DNA from: Luidia sarsii
Lineage: Eukaryota > Echinodermata > Asteroidea > Paxillosida > Luidiidae
NCBI GenBank assembly: GCA_949987565.1
Contig: OX465103.1
Location: 23,674,974 to 23,738,973 of the forward strand
Length of the DNA stretch: 64,000 nt
Direction of reading: 5' to 3'
In this document: piece by piece, positions 40,749-53,300 of the stretch
How positions within the stretch are numbered: position 1 is the first letter of the stretch
Layout: the number at the start of each line of letters is the position of its first letter
Translations under genes and position numbers: made by a program
The notes under the pieces: generated by a model
Databases searched by the model: none
What the model saw: the letters and a program-made list of their open reading frames with translations, nothing else
What the model was told of the DNA's origin: nothing

Positions 40749-43700
40749 GGAGAGTGAGAGAGAAAGAGAGAGAGAGAGAGGTTTGAAGTGCAAAGGGCAA
40801 GAGTCAGAAGCCGCTCACATGGAGTTTTGTATGATTTCACACAGATACTGACTTTGAGAAAGGTCCTGCTAGGATTGGAAACATCCGGCCATTTCCATCC
40901 GTGACCCGTTTTTGAAATCTGTGCTGAATCTGTAATCTGACTTTGAAACCTTACCGGTTCGTGGCGATCTCTCATGTACTTCAGGTCGACTGGACGGGTG
41001 ATGATATGCAGCACGCCGTTGGTGATGGGGATGTCGAACACTCGTACGGGGACGCCGTTGATCAGAATCTGCGACTGCAATGTGGCAAAAAAAAAAAAAA
41101 ATCCCCAAATGCTTGCTGCTTACTACACTCCTGGAGAGGTTGACTGTGAAAAAGATTGATTTCTCAATGGCATTGCACACCGGGAAGTGAAAGGGGCCAT
41201 TTTATGGCGGTCATAGGCGCAAAGTGGCTAAGGCTGCCATCTATGTGCTGGATAGCTCAGGTGGTAAAAGCACTGGCGTGTTATCACCAGAGGTCTCGGG
41301 TTCAACCCCACCCCCCCCCACGTCAAATTTTCGTTGCTATTTTTCTTAATAGACCTCAAACAAATCTCAAAGTCCGTTTTCCTTTGTCTTTCCAACAAAA
41401 CAAGGAAAAATTGACTGGGAACTTTTGAACAATTTCAAAAATTGGCAAAAAATAAACTTTGACTGGACCGGGACTTGAACCCAAGACCTCTGGACTAACG
41501 TACCAGTGCTCTTACTATCTGAGCTATCCAGCCCAAATAGTCAACTAGTCTTTGCCAGTCAGAAGCAACTCAACCATTAAGAAGATGGAAGAGCACTGGT
41601 ACGTTAGTCCAGAGGTCTCGGGCTGAAGTTCCGGTCCAGTCAAAAGTCTTCTTTGCCAATTTTTAAAAAAAATCCTTTGTCTTCGTCGGCCCGCTATTGC
41701 GCTCCCAAAGTTGGCACTGACCTTATCGCTGGACATCTCGACGATGAGTCTGACCTTGGCCCAAGACTGCAGTATCAGCCCCTGTTCCAGCTGCATCTTG
41801 CTGTAGGCATGGCCAGTGACCACATGGCTGCCTATCAACTTGGTCGTAAACGTCTACAGAGAGAGGAGGGGAAAAAAAAAAGGAAAACAAACTCACACAC
41901 TAGGGATTGACCATTTCAAGTGATTGACAACCACCGCGTACTTGGTGCCAGCCAGGGATGTAAGTCACCTACAAAGTCATTTTCCCTAAAAAAATCAACG
42001 GAGGCCGATAAATTGTGCGACTGCGAGTGAGCGCTTACGCGACCGAGAGATGCGACTGCGAGATTCTGAGCAGGCACCCTTCAGTATTTAGGATTTTAGC
42101 AGATAAAATTTAGCAGTTTGAGATAAAAAAAAAAAAAAATTAAATTAAAAAAAATCACACCATTTCCGGAAATTCGAAAAATTTCCGGAAGTCTTGGGTG
42201 CACCTACAGTTCACCTTCAGTATCAAGGTTGCTCACACTGTAAAAGTGTTCGTGTAAAAATCTGATTTAAAAAAAAAAAGCCTTTGCCTTTGAGAAAGGT
42301 CCTGCTAGGATCAAAACATCAGGCCCTCTAACTTTGGATTAAAAAAAATGCTTTTCTAATTGAGAGACAAATCTCGTTAGAGATATGTGACCCGCTCTGT
42401 TAAAATGAGTCAGATGTCGCTCGGCATGATAATGCGCTACGGACGATTCAATGCTGATTTTTTTTTTCACTTTTCACCATTTTTTTTTTCCATTTCTGAA
42501 TTCTTTAGGTTCTTAACTTTCATAATCGTTCACGAGAAGAAACAATTAGTATCAGGAAAATGCTACGTGCATTGACAAAAGAAACTTCTTAGGATGTCCG
42601 ACAATAAAAATGAAAAACAGGAATTGTTCAAACTGCCATATCTCTGGAGTGCATAATGCTATGCATATCTAACAAATACCTAAACGAAGCTGTTGATAAA
42701 GTCTATCCAGCTACATGTATACATGTAGATATCTCAATTTTATATTTTTGCTACATCTGACTCATTTTCACGGAGCAGGTCACATATTAGTAATTGAGGG
42801 GGATGATTGAAGGCACAAAGGAGGACCACGGACTCGGTGGGGACAAGGAGATACTGAAGAATGGCTACAAATCAGCACCGCCCGCGGCAGGTCGACTTGC
42901 GCACAGGGCAGTGCGGCATTCACTGGCTGCAAGGGGTCCAGGTTTGGCTTCCAATGGACCGACTGCTAGACCACTGTGTACATGCCATCACGTGACTCAT
43001 AGCCGGTATTTTCTTTTTCATCTCATTCGGCACAGAGCAACGATGGAAACGTACAAAGAAGAATGTGGACGATATGATACATCTACTTTGCTCATTTCCA
43101 CTCCTGTTCTGCACCAGAAACGAGATGCAAAAAAAAAAAAACCCACCCCGCTATGAGTCGCGTGACGTCATGTAAACATTGGTGGCGCAATTGAGCGCCG
43201 CAGGGGAGAGGCAGGGCAGCGCGGATGGGGGTTTTCACGTACCGTATTGGACAGGATGTCCGAGTTGACGGGAACGAAGAGGGTCAGTGAGGACTGCTCA
43301 CTTGCCAGGGCTTGGACCAGCTGCAGTCCCTTGGGGTACTGTTTGGCGTATCTCATCAGGGCCTGCAAGGGAGGATAAGGGGAGAGGAAAAGAACGGGAT
43401 GACCGGTCATGGTTGCAGGACAACATTCAAAGTCTGGAATAAGAAGGCTTTATAAAACTCAACTGTCCGATCCGCAGAAGGGTGAGAGCACCATAGACTT
43501 GTGCGAGTCTAACGACTCGTTCCTATCTTTCCAAACCCAATTCCTAACTTTTCACTGACACGCTTTCCTGACGCATCAATGGGCCGGCTCCGCGAGAGGG
43601 TACGCAATTTGTTAGGAAAGTAAGCCCAGCGGAACTGTCTCATCCAAAGAGGGTGGGGATTTTTGGGGGGGATGGGGGATGAGGGGAAGACCTCGCTCCT

Positions 43701-44363
43701 GGCATCGTCTGACGTCTCCCCGACGATGAAGGGAATATACTTGGCCTTTGAGAAAGGCTATAGGATCGAAACGTGCAGGCCCTCTAACTTTGTGAAAAAT
43801 GTGGATGAAGCGCCTTCGGACTATTCAACCACATGGTCTCAACATCCAGGAGGGTAATGACTAACACCATGCAGCTTTCTGATAATCCTTCTTTTGTGTT
43901 CAGTCCTTCACACTTCTCTCTTTGATCTTTCCCCCTCTTGTCACTAATCCCTACCCTACTCCTTGCCCTTCTCTTTGATCTTTCCCCCTCCTCTCACTAA
44001 TCCCTACCCCACCGCTTGCCCTTCCCTTTGATCTCTCCCTACCAGCTTCACTCTTTGTCCTTTGTTTCTCACCCATGTCCTATTCACTCTCCCCCCCCCT
44101 TCCTCCATGTACATGTATCTGTTTTGTCCTTGTCACTCTGCCTTTGAGAAAGGTCCTGCTAGGATCGAAACGTCAGGCCCACTAAATTTTAAGATTTACA
44201 TTTTGGTAATTTTAGTCAGTAAGCAGTTTGCAACATTTTTGTATATCGCCCTCTAACTTTGGCGATTTATGTATTGCAGGTCATTTTAGTCAGTGAGCAG
44301 TTTGCAACAGTTTTTTTGTATTTACCGTACTTCAAAGAGTATCTTCTCTCTGAAGTGAAATTC

Positions 44364-44398
<35 letters not shown>

Positions 44399-47300
44399 TC
44401 AGGAATCTTGTACCTTGTGAAGACCTACAGTTGGACTTGTAGGTTGTAAAGGTCTCCACAGGAACATTCTAAAGGTGTATAGGTCTCCGCAAGGATTTCA
44501 CGAAACTGGTATTTGGAAAGAACTCAACCAGGGGAAATTGGTGACGGGCAAGAATCCGCCGCAAATTGAAGTGTTTTATATTAAAGGGACATACAGTCCA
44601 AATTTCTATCCATTTCTATCCATATCCATTTCTTAAAGTGATATACAAAAATGTTGCAAACTGCTTACTGACTCAAATTACCAAAATGCAAATCTCAAAA
44701 TTTAGTGGGCCTGACGTTTCGATCCTAGCAGGACCTTTCCCAAAGGCAGAGTGAGAAAGGTCTGCCTTTGAGAAAGGTCCTGCTAGGATCGAAACGTCAG
44801 GCCCACTGAATTTGGACATTTCCATTTCTATCCGTTAACTTCAATACACTGTTTGACATGCACTGTGCGGCCGCCCAACCCACCAGATGGTATGTGGAGA
44901 GGTTCCTGATGCTGGCCAGTGTCTCCATGGCGTTGCCGTTGCACTGGAAGCCGGTGCCCACGTAACCGGGCTTGCACTGGCAGCGCACGGCCCTGCTGGC
45001 CCCGGGACGCTGCGAGGTACCGGTGGGCCCGGTAGGGTACACCCCGGGCCGTCTGCTCGTGCTCCTTCGGCTGGGGGATCGGCTGCTGGATGGACCGACT
45101 GCAATCCAAAACAAAATGAGATTTTGAAAGGTTTTCACGGCGAGAATAGCGGCAGTAAACGTGACCCGCTCCAGGGAAAGGTGATCAGGGTCAGGTCACT
45201 CCCGTAGCTAAAAGCCGTTGGGGCACAGTGTTGAGTGTCTTCCTCCAATTCTTTCTATCTTGAGCTGCCCTCATGCATTCCACCACTGTTTGTGCAGTCC
45301 ATTTTCCAACATCTCCACTCCAGTTCGCTCTAGGTCTGCCTCTTCTCCTACTTCCATTAACCATTCCATGCATGACATCATGCGCCAATGTTCCAGGTCT
45401 TCTGCTTACATGTCCAAACCATCGCAACTTTCTCTTCTGTGCTACTTTTAGTAGTGGCTCAAATTCTCCAAGGTGATAGAAGTTGCCAAAAAATAAAAAT
45501 CAATTATAAACATGACTGGAAAGCCCTTATTGTAAGCTATCTTTTGGTGTATAGCAGAGCTCCATACCCCTTCCTTTCTGTAGTTATGTCAATTAGGTCC
45601 ATGGAGTTAAAATTGCAAAAGGCAAGAAAACAGGCTTTGAAAAATTGGACACCAAAAAATTGTGAGGTGTAGGCATGTAAATAGCACAATAGTAACCAAC
45701 ATGTCACTACAGTGTATATCATATTCACATTCATTTTTGTGTGTAAAACCTGAAAGTATAAGCATTGATGAAATGATTTCAGAAAAATTAAAATTATGGA
45801 AAATTCCAACCTCTCAACATTGAGTGGGCCATTGCGTGTAAATGCATAGCGCAAATTATATCACCTTTTCCTGAAGCACGTCAAAAATGCCGTAGGTTTG
45901 CGGTGACACCATGCAAAGTTCTCTTTTACTAGTGATAGATTCAAATGAGATTTGAAAGGTTTTCATGGTGGGAATAGCAGGAGTAAATAGGTTTGCGGTG
46001 ACACCATGCACAGTTCTCTATTACTAGTGATAGATTCAAATGAGATTTGAAGGTTTTCATGGTGGGAATAGCAGGAGTAATAGGTTTGCGGTGACACCAT
46101 GCAAAGTTCTCTATTACTAGTGATAGATTCAAATGAGATTTGAAGGTTTTCATGGTGGGAATAGCAGGAGTAATAGGTTTGCGGTGACACCATGCAAAGT
46201 TCTCTATTACTAGTGATAGATTCAAATGAGATTTGAAGGTTTTCATGGTGGGAATAGCAGGAGTAAATAGGTTTGCGGTGACATCATGTAAAGTTCTCTA
46301 TTACTAGCGATAGATTCAAATGAGATTGATTTGAAGGTTTTCATGGTGGGAATAGCAGGAGTAAATAGGTTTGCGGTGAAACCATGTAAAGTTCTCTATT
46401 ACTAATGATAGATTCAAATGAGATTGATTTGAAGGTTTTCATGGTGGGAATAGCAGGAGTAAATAGGTTTGCGGTGACACCATGCACAGTTCTCTATTAC
46501 TAGTGATAGATTCAAATGAGATTTGAAGGTTTTCATGGTGGGAATAGCAGGAGTAATAGGTTTGCGGTGACACCATGCAAAGTTCTCTATTACTAGTGAT
46601 AGATTCAAATGAGATTTGAAGGTTTTCATGGTGGGAATAGCAGGAGTAATAGGTTTGCGGTGACACCATGCAAAGTTCTCTATTACTAGTGATAGATTCA
46701 AATGAGATTTGAAGGTTTTCATGGTGGGAATAGCAGGAGTAAATAGGTTTGCGGTGACATCATGTAAAGTTCTCTATTACTAGCGATAGATTCAAATGAG
46801 ATTGATTTGAAGGTTTTCATGGTGGGAATAGCAGGAGTAAATAGGTTTGCGGTGAAACCATGTAAAGTTCTCTATTACTAATGATAGATTCAAATGAGAT
46901 TGATTTGAAGGTTTTCATGGTGGGAATAGCAGGAGTAATAGGTTTGCGGTGACACCATGCAAAGTTCTCTATTACTAGTGATAGATTCAAATGAGATTGA
47001 TTTGAAGGTTTTCATGGTGGGAATAGCAGGAGTAAATAGGTTTGCGGTGAAACCATGTAAAGTTCTCTATTACTAATGATAGATTCAAATGAGATTGATT
47101 TGAAGGTTTTCATGGTGGGAATAGCAGGAGTAAATAGGTTTGCGGTGACATCATGCAAAGTTCTCTATTACTAGTGATAGATTCAAATGAGATTTGAAGG
47201 TTTTCATGGTGGGAATAGCAGGAGTAATAGGTTTGCGGTGACATCATGCAAAGTTCTCTATTACTAGTGATAGATTCAAATGAGATTTGAAGGTTTTCAT

Positions 47301-50300
47301 GGTGGGAATAGCAGGAGTCATAGGTTTGCGGTGACACCATGCAAAGTTCTCTATTACTAGTGATAGATTCAAATGAGATTTGAAGGTTTTCATGGTGGGA
47401 ATAGCAGGAGTCATAGGTTTGCAGTGACACCATGCAAAGTTCTCTATTACTAGTGATAGATTCAAATGAGATTTGAAGGTTTTCATGGTGGGAATAGCAG
47501 GAGTAAATAGGTTTGCAGTGACACCATGCACAGTTCTCTTTAATTGTGAGCATGCGTGGTGGTTCTGAGGAGAAGCGGAGGAACTCGACATTTCGAACAG
47601 TAGGAGAACAACAGAGTACACTGTTCGAAATGTCAAGTTCCTCCGGTTCTTTTCAGAACCACACATACACACAAGAGAGAATTTACATAGTGACCACAAA
47701 CGTATTACTCCTATAATCAAAACCCAAAATGCAAATGATTTCAAAATGAATGTTGATGTTGGTATTACGTTTCTGATTCTGATACTGATTCTTGTCCTGA
47801 TTCTGATCCTTTTTCTGATTCTAATTTTGACCTCATTCTGATTCTAATACTAATTCGAACCCTGATTCTGATTCTGATCATTATTCCGTCTCTAATTTTG
47901 ACCCAGATTCTGATTCTTATACCAATTCAAAGACTGTCTCTGATTCCGATCATTATTTTGTCTCTAATTTTGACCCAGATTCTGATTCTGATCCTGACCC
48001 TGTTTCTGATCCTGATGCCAATCATCATTCTGACCTTGATTCTGATTGCGGTTTTTGATGCTGATCATACTACCACACACAACAGTGCTGGACTAAGACA
48101 TCAGTCCAATATTCCACTTCACTTTTGAGCGGTGAAACCTGTAAAGCTCGTCTCCCATAGAACCAAGGCATTCATACTTCGTTTGTTTTTAAGGGGAGGC
48201 ACTACGCTCACCTGTACTGGAGGTGCCATGAAAGCAGAGGGCGTTCTCATCACACCCCCCGTTATCAATGGCACAGCTCAAACCGGCTGAAGGGTCTGGT
48301 GCCTCACAGAAGACTCCATTTCCCCGAAAAGGGGGGTTGCAGGTGCAGGATCGGGAATTCTGCTCCACACAACCAAAGTGAGAGAAAAAGTGCAGGTCAT
48401 TCGATTCCACAATGCCACAGGCGCTTATCGGAAACATTGAAGTGTATCCAACTAGCGCAGCCACTGTGGAATTGAGTGTTTGTTGCTAGGAAAGCTTAGG
48501 GAAGGGCTACATGACTTGAATTGTAGTGAAGATCGTCAAAATGAAATTTACGATTTAGATCCCCATGCCATGCCACTCATATGATAAAATAGACAGTCAT
48601 GAATAGATTGTAATGAAGGTAAACCATAGACATATATCACCTATAGACAGTCAGCGTCTATTAGAAGCCACGTCAGGATACTGTCATGCCAGGGAAGAGA
48701 GGACTAGCATCAAACTATGACCGGGAGTAAATAGCACAGCCGTATGCTTGCCTTTGTGTGACGGGACGAAGTATTCAATTTCTCCCGTGGTTCTATAATG
48801 CCGCGTAGGGATGCTAACACACACCTACGTGGTTTCCCTATATACGTATGCACGACGGCGCTCTTTACTCCCTGTCTGGCTCCCGCTATCGACCGTCTTT
48901 CATTGAACAAACTCTGGAGCTTTGCCGGCTCTTGGTGGAGTGGGATCCTGTGGTCCATTCCGCCAAAACTCGCCACAACTGACAGCCAATCGTAAGGCGA
49001 CGAGCGCTGAACCCATTTGCAACTACTATGGGTTACCGGGTACGCATCATAGGCCGAGTTGCGGCGCCCCCACCCTTCGGGAAAGCTTTCTTTTCATAAT
49101 CTAGTGGGTTGGTAGAGCACGACGGGACTGTTTCAAACCACGGAACAGTACATTAAAACAAATAAAAGCGTAAAAAAAAAATAAAAAATTGAAGTGAACT
49201 TTGACTCACCGGACCCGTAAGTCTGCAGTATGCGTTGCTATGGCAACCACCGTTGTTGGTCATGCAGGGGTCGATCGGCTGGCAGACGTAGCCGTCGCCC
49301 TCGTAGTTGTTGAGGCAGTGGCAGGTGACCTGGGTGCCCGTCTGCTTGCAGTTGGCAAACATGTTGCAGTCTCCGTTGTTGATGTTGCACTGGTTGATGA
49401 CTGTGGGAGAGGAGGAACATACGACGCCAGCGCTAGTCTCGGACCGTTGGACGTGCTTCTTCAGCGACCGCGCGGTAACCTCACGTTGACGTTACAGACA
49501 GCAAGTCTACTTTCAGTTGCCACTTAAACATCTCTTTATGCACTGGCGGCGTGCTTAGTCACCGCGAATGGCTAGTCAAATGTCACATGTTTTTTTAGCT
49601 GCGGTGAAGTTACCGTGGCCAACTGGAAAGTCTCCACCATGAATTTCAGCCTGTTTAGTTCTACATCCAAGGCGCAGTAACTTAAAGGCCCAGTACAACA
49701 TTGGGAAGATCGGAAAACATCGATGTCCACAGATTTCCTTCTAATTTTTTACACAGTTTGTAGATGGTCATGACAGAATCATCATGTTGAAATAGTACGG
49801 TCTCGGATACTGTATTTCTCGAAAAATCTTCACTCAAACACCGACAAGTAACTTTATTACTCGCAAGTAATAAACTATTTCTTACACTACGGAACGGTGC
49901 GAAAACCGTGACAGTTTTTTGCCTTTTTCTACTTTTCCAGGTTACAATTTGAGCTAAAACCTTCGGAGGATTTCTTTTTTGGAATGTTTAATGGTTTAAC
50001 CCACAAACTGTGGCAATATTTTGACCTTTTTACCAATGTTTTATAGGGCCTTTAAAGAGGACGTCAGTTTACCTTGCAATCCAATTGGATTTCAATTTTG
50101 TTGTTCTACAGAAGTTCAAGCCGCCCATAATAAAGTCCAGTGGGAACAAGGCTTTAGATTTCAAGGTCCACAATCTCAGGGGCTAATTTCATAGAGCCGC
50201 TTAAGCGCCAAAATGTGCTCAAGTGCAAAAAGTCATGAGCCAAAGGATCCCCTAGCCTACCCAAACTTCACATTTTTGTTTCACTCTAAGTAAAGAAGAG

Positions 50301-53300
50301 TGGAATACAAGCCGGAAGCAATGGACATCACATCGCAGGGCAGTTTGTAATCCTGCTTAATACACAAGGGAGACCTTTTTCTGCTTAGCAGATTTCCACG
50401 CTTAAGCGGCTCTATGACATTGGGCCCTGGGGCCAGTCAAAGTTTTCTCCGCCAATTTTTCAATTTGTTCAAAAGTTCCCAGTCAGTTGTTTTTTCCTTT
50501 GTTTGTTTGAAAAGGAAAGATACTTTATATAGTCTCATAGGTACTGTACCGGTGCAAGAGTATCCATCACCATAGTATTCTGGGCGGCATTCGCACAGGT
50601 TGCCGAGGCGACACACGGCGTTGATGTGGCAACGGGGACTGCAGAAGGGCGTGGCCGTGAGCCGTGTTTCGCAGCTGGCATCCGTGTAGTCGGTGTCGCA
50701 GAAACAGCTGCCGGTTCCCGACAGCCCGTCGTCGCACTGCCCGTGGGCGCTGCACTGGCACTCTGGCAAAGGAAAACAAATAAACAGTGTTTCCTTTTTT
50801 TAAACTTAATACACAAAAAAAACTGTGGCTGAGCTTTCGAGACCGAGACCAGCCTCCCAAGGCCGAGACTTTGATGAGACCGAGACCAAGACCAGGGGTC
50901 GATTTCACCAAACTCATCATAACTTACGATCAATTGCAAGGCAATGGGAAGTACACACAAACCATAATGACCTAATGGAGTTTACGATGGGTTATCCATC
51001 GTAAGTTGAGTTACGGTGCATCGTAAGGCTTTGTGAAATCCACCCCTGGTCTCAAGACCTACAACACTGACCTAAACCGACAAACAAATGCGGGCTGGCA
51101 GGCATCTCCAGACACGGTCTCACCTGCGCAGTTTGGCCCGTACCGTCCCCGCTGGCAGAGCTCACAGGCTGCTCCCATGAATCCTTCCTCGCATCGGCAC
51201 GTTCCCTTGCCTGCACTGCCTTCATCACACGAGCCATGCCAGCTGCAAGGGTTACGCTTGCCGCCGGGACACACTGTCAGTATTATTTTTAAAAAAGAAA
51301 AAGAAAATCAATCTCAAAAGTTAGAGGGCCTGATGACGTTTCGATCCTAGCGGGACCTTTCTCAAAGGCGAAGTGACTAGGACGTACACAGACAGTCAGG
51401 GGAAGGAAAGCCCTGACACGCATGACAGAGAGGAAGGACAAAAGGGGGAGGGAGTGGGAAGCAGATGTACACGCCCAGGGAGGGGAGATCAAAGGGACAA
51501 CAAACAAAAGGGTGGGGTGGATCAAATAGGGACGGGAGCAGGTTTGGAGATCAAAGGCGAAAAGGGACAAATAAAAGTTCACAGTTTAAGAAAGAAACCC
51601 ACAACTCAGTTTAAGTCTCTGCGTCCCGAGATCCAGTTGAAAAAATAAATACAGCCAGCCTGTATTTTTTTTAGCAGGCAATCGGACAAAGTGCTCAGCA
51701 TTTAATGCATATAAGGCCAAGTAAAAATAAAAAATCAATAAAAAATTCATAAAATGAAAAAATAGCTTCTCGTCCCGTCTCATATCATTTTTGCCACTGC
51801 ATCAAAAAGAGTTTGTTTCTTTTATGAAACGATAAAAAGCCAAAAATTTCAATCGATTTTGACTATTTCCTGCTATTGAAACCCTTGCACATGCACAGCC
51901 TACATATCGTACCTTACTTAAAAACGAATGGAAATTAAACTACCCGTCATAACGGGGGGGGGGGGAATTGTTTTGGAAAAGGCAAAAAAGAAGGAAAAAT
52001 AAATGCCCTCATCCTCTTTTTTTTTTTTCAAAAAGTTAGGATGAGAAACTATTTTTTTGTTTTACTTGGCCTTAAATTGAGCGTGGCAAACCCTCATTGA
52101 ATTACTGTCCCATTTTATACCATTTCAATTCTTTTTAATCTGTTTTTGTCCTTGCCAATCAGCCTTTGAATAACGGTAGACCCGAAAGGGGGCCAAGTAG
52201 AATGCCGTGCGTCACAACTGAATATTCATGAGTTAATCTCCCGACTGCGGGAGGTGACTGGCTCCCAAAGTTAATTTATGCTAAGGAGCCATGAACACAT
52301 TTGACGCACGGCATTCTACTTGGCCGCCTTTAGGCTCTACCTTGAATAACGTCCTGCTATGATGTTTGAGACTTCTTTTTTTTTTTTTGGGGGGGGGAGC
52401 ACCGTATTGTTTTCATACCTCTACAGTCTGGGCCGTAGTGTAGGCTACAGCAGTTTGGCTCCCTCTCCTGTTGTACACAGTGTCGCAGACAGCCAGGCCT
52501 GAAGTCGTACCACCCTACCTCGATATAACAAGCCTGGATATTGTCACCCTATTGAAGAAATAAAAGGGGGGGGGGGCAAATCCACACAAAATGATGAAGC
52601 AATAAGGGTCAAAAAGAATGGTTTCCCCGTTTCATGAATACCGTAACCATCACTGCACGCTCATTCAACAATCAGTCATAACCCTGGATACAAGAAAGGA
52701 AATCGAACTGAAAAAGCTGCATCCACTTTTATTTGATTCCTAAACTGCTGTCGCCGGGTTTACCACTGGATGAAAACCGGCGGCTGTGACCCCCGGAGCT
52801 ATACGGCAATGCATGGTTGAATTGTTTCTGACTGGTGCCCACGATGCCAAAGATAGTTGACCATTTTGGGAAGGCCGCTACCTGAGAGGGCCAGACAGCT
52901 CAAATGGCAAGAGCACTGTTATGTTTAAGCTAGTGGTCTCATGAGACGAGTTTAGGCGGTCGTTTCTTCACACGCGAACCTTGTTCTTGCGCTCGAACCG
53001 CACGAACACGACCCCAAAAACGCTGCACTCGGGAACAGGATCATCACGCACCACCTCTCCGCCAGACTTTTGCACAAACAGCCGAGCGCGCCCGAACTCG
53101 ACCTCGGGTTCAAGTCCAGCTAAAAAAAAATTCCTTGCTATTTTTCACAAAGTCCTTCGAGGATTTGGTTTATGATACTCACGTCAGGGGTTGTACCCGG
53201 TGGGCAGGGAACGGGTCGATCACAGTGGTGACAGTCAGTCTGTGGTTGCAAAGAAAATTCAATATCACTGAAAATGTTTTTTTGTTTTTGTTTGTTTGTT

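Noticed and set aside
40270..41080. Long Ser/Leu-rich and Arg/Glu-rich frames
   Set aside because: They come from the (GA)n/(CT)n tract. The true transmembrane exon is 40,274-40,438 in a different frame.
45941..47744. Minus-strand repetitive frames of 76-166 codons with identical copies
   Set aside because: The 93-bp satellite unit is a multiple of three. There is no start context, splice signal or domain, and the frames follow array boundaries.
48360..48463. Upstream extension of stabilin exon n to an alternative acceptor near 48,463
   Set aside because: It would insert about 35 residues without EGF cysteine spacing; the GAGCAG acceptor restores the CRLTGP-NSRSCTC module and the right phase.
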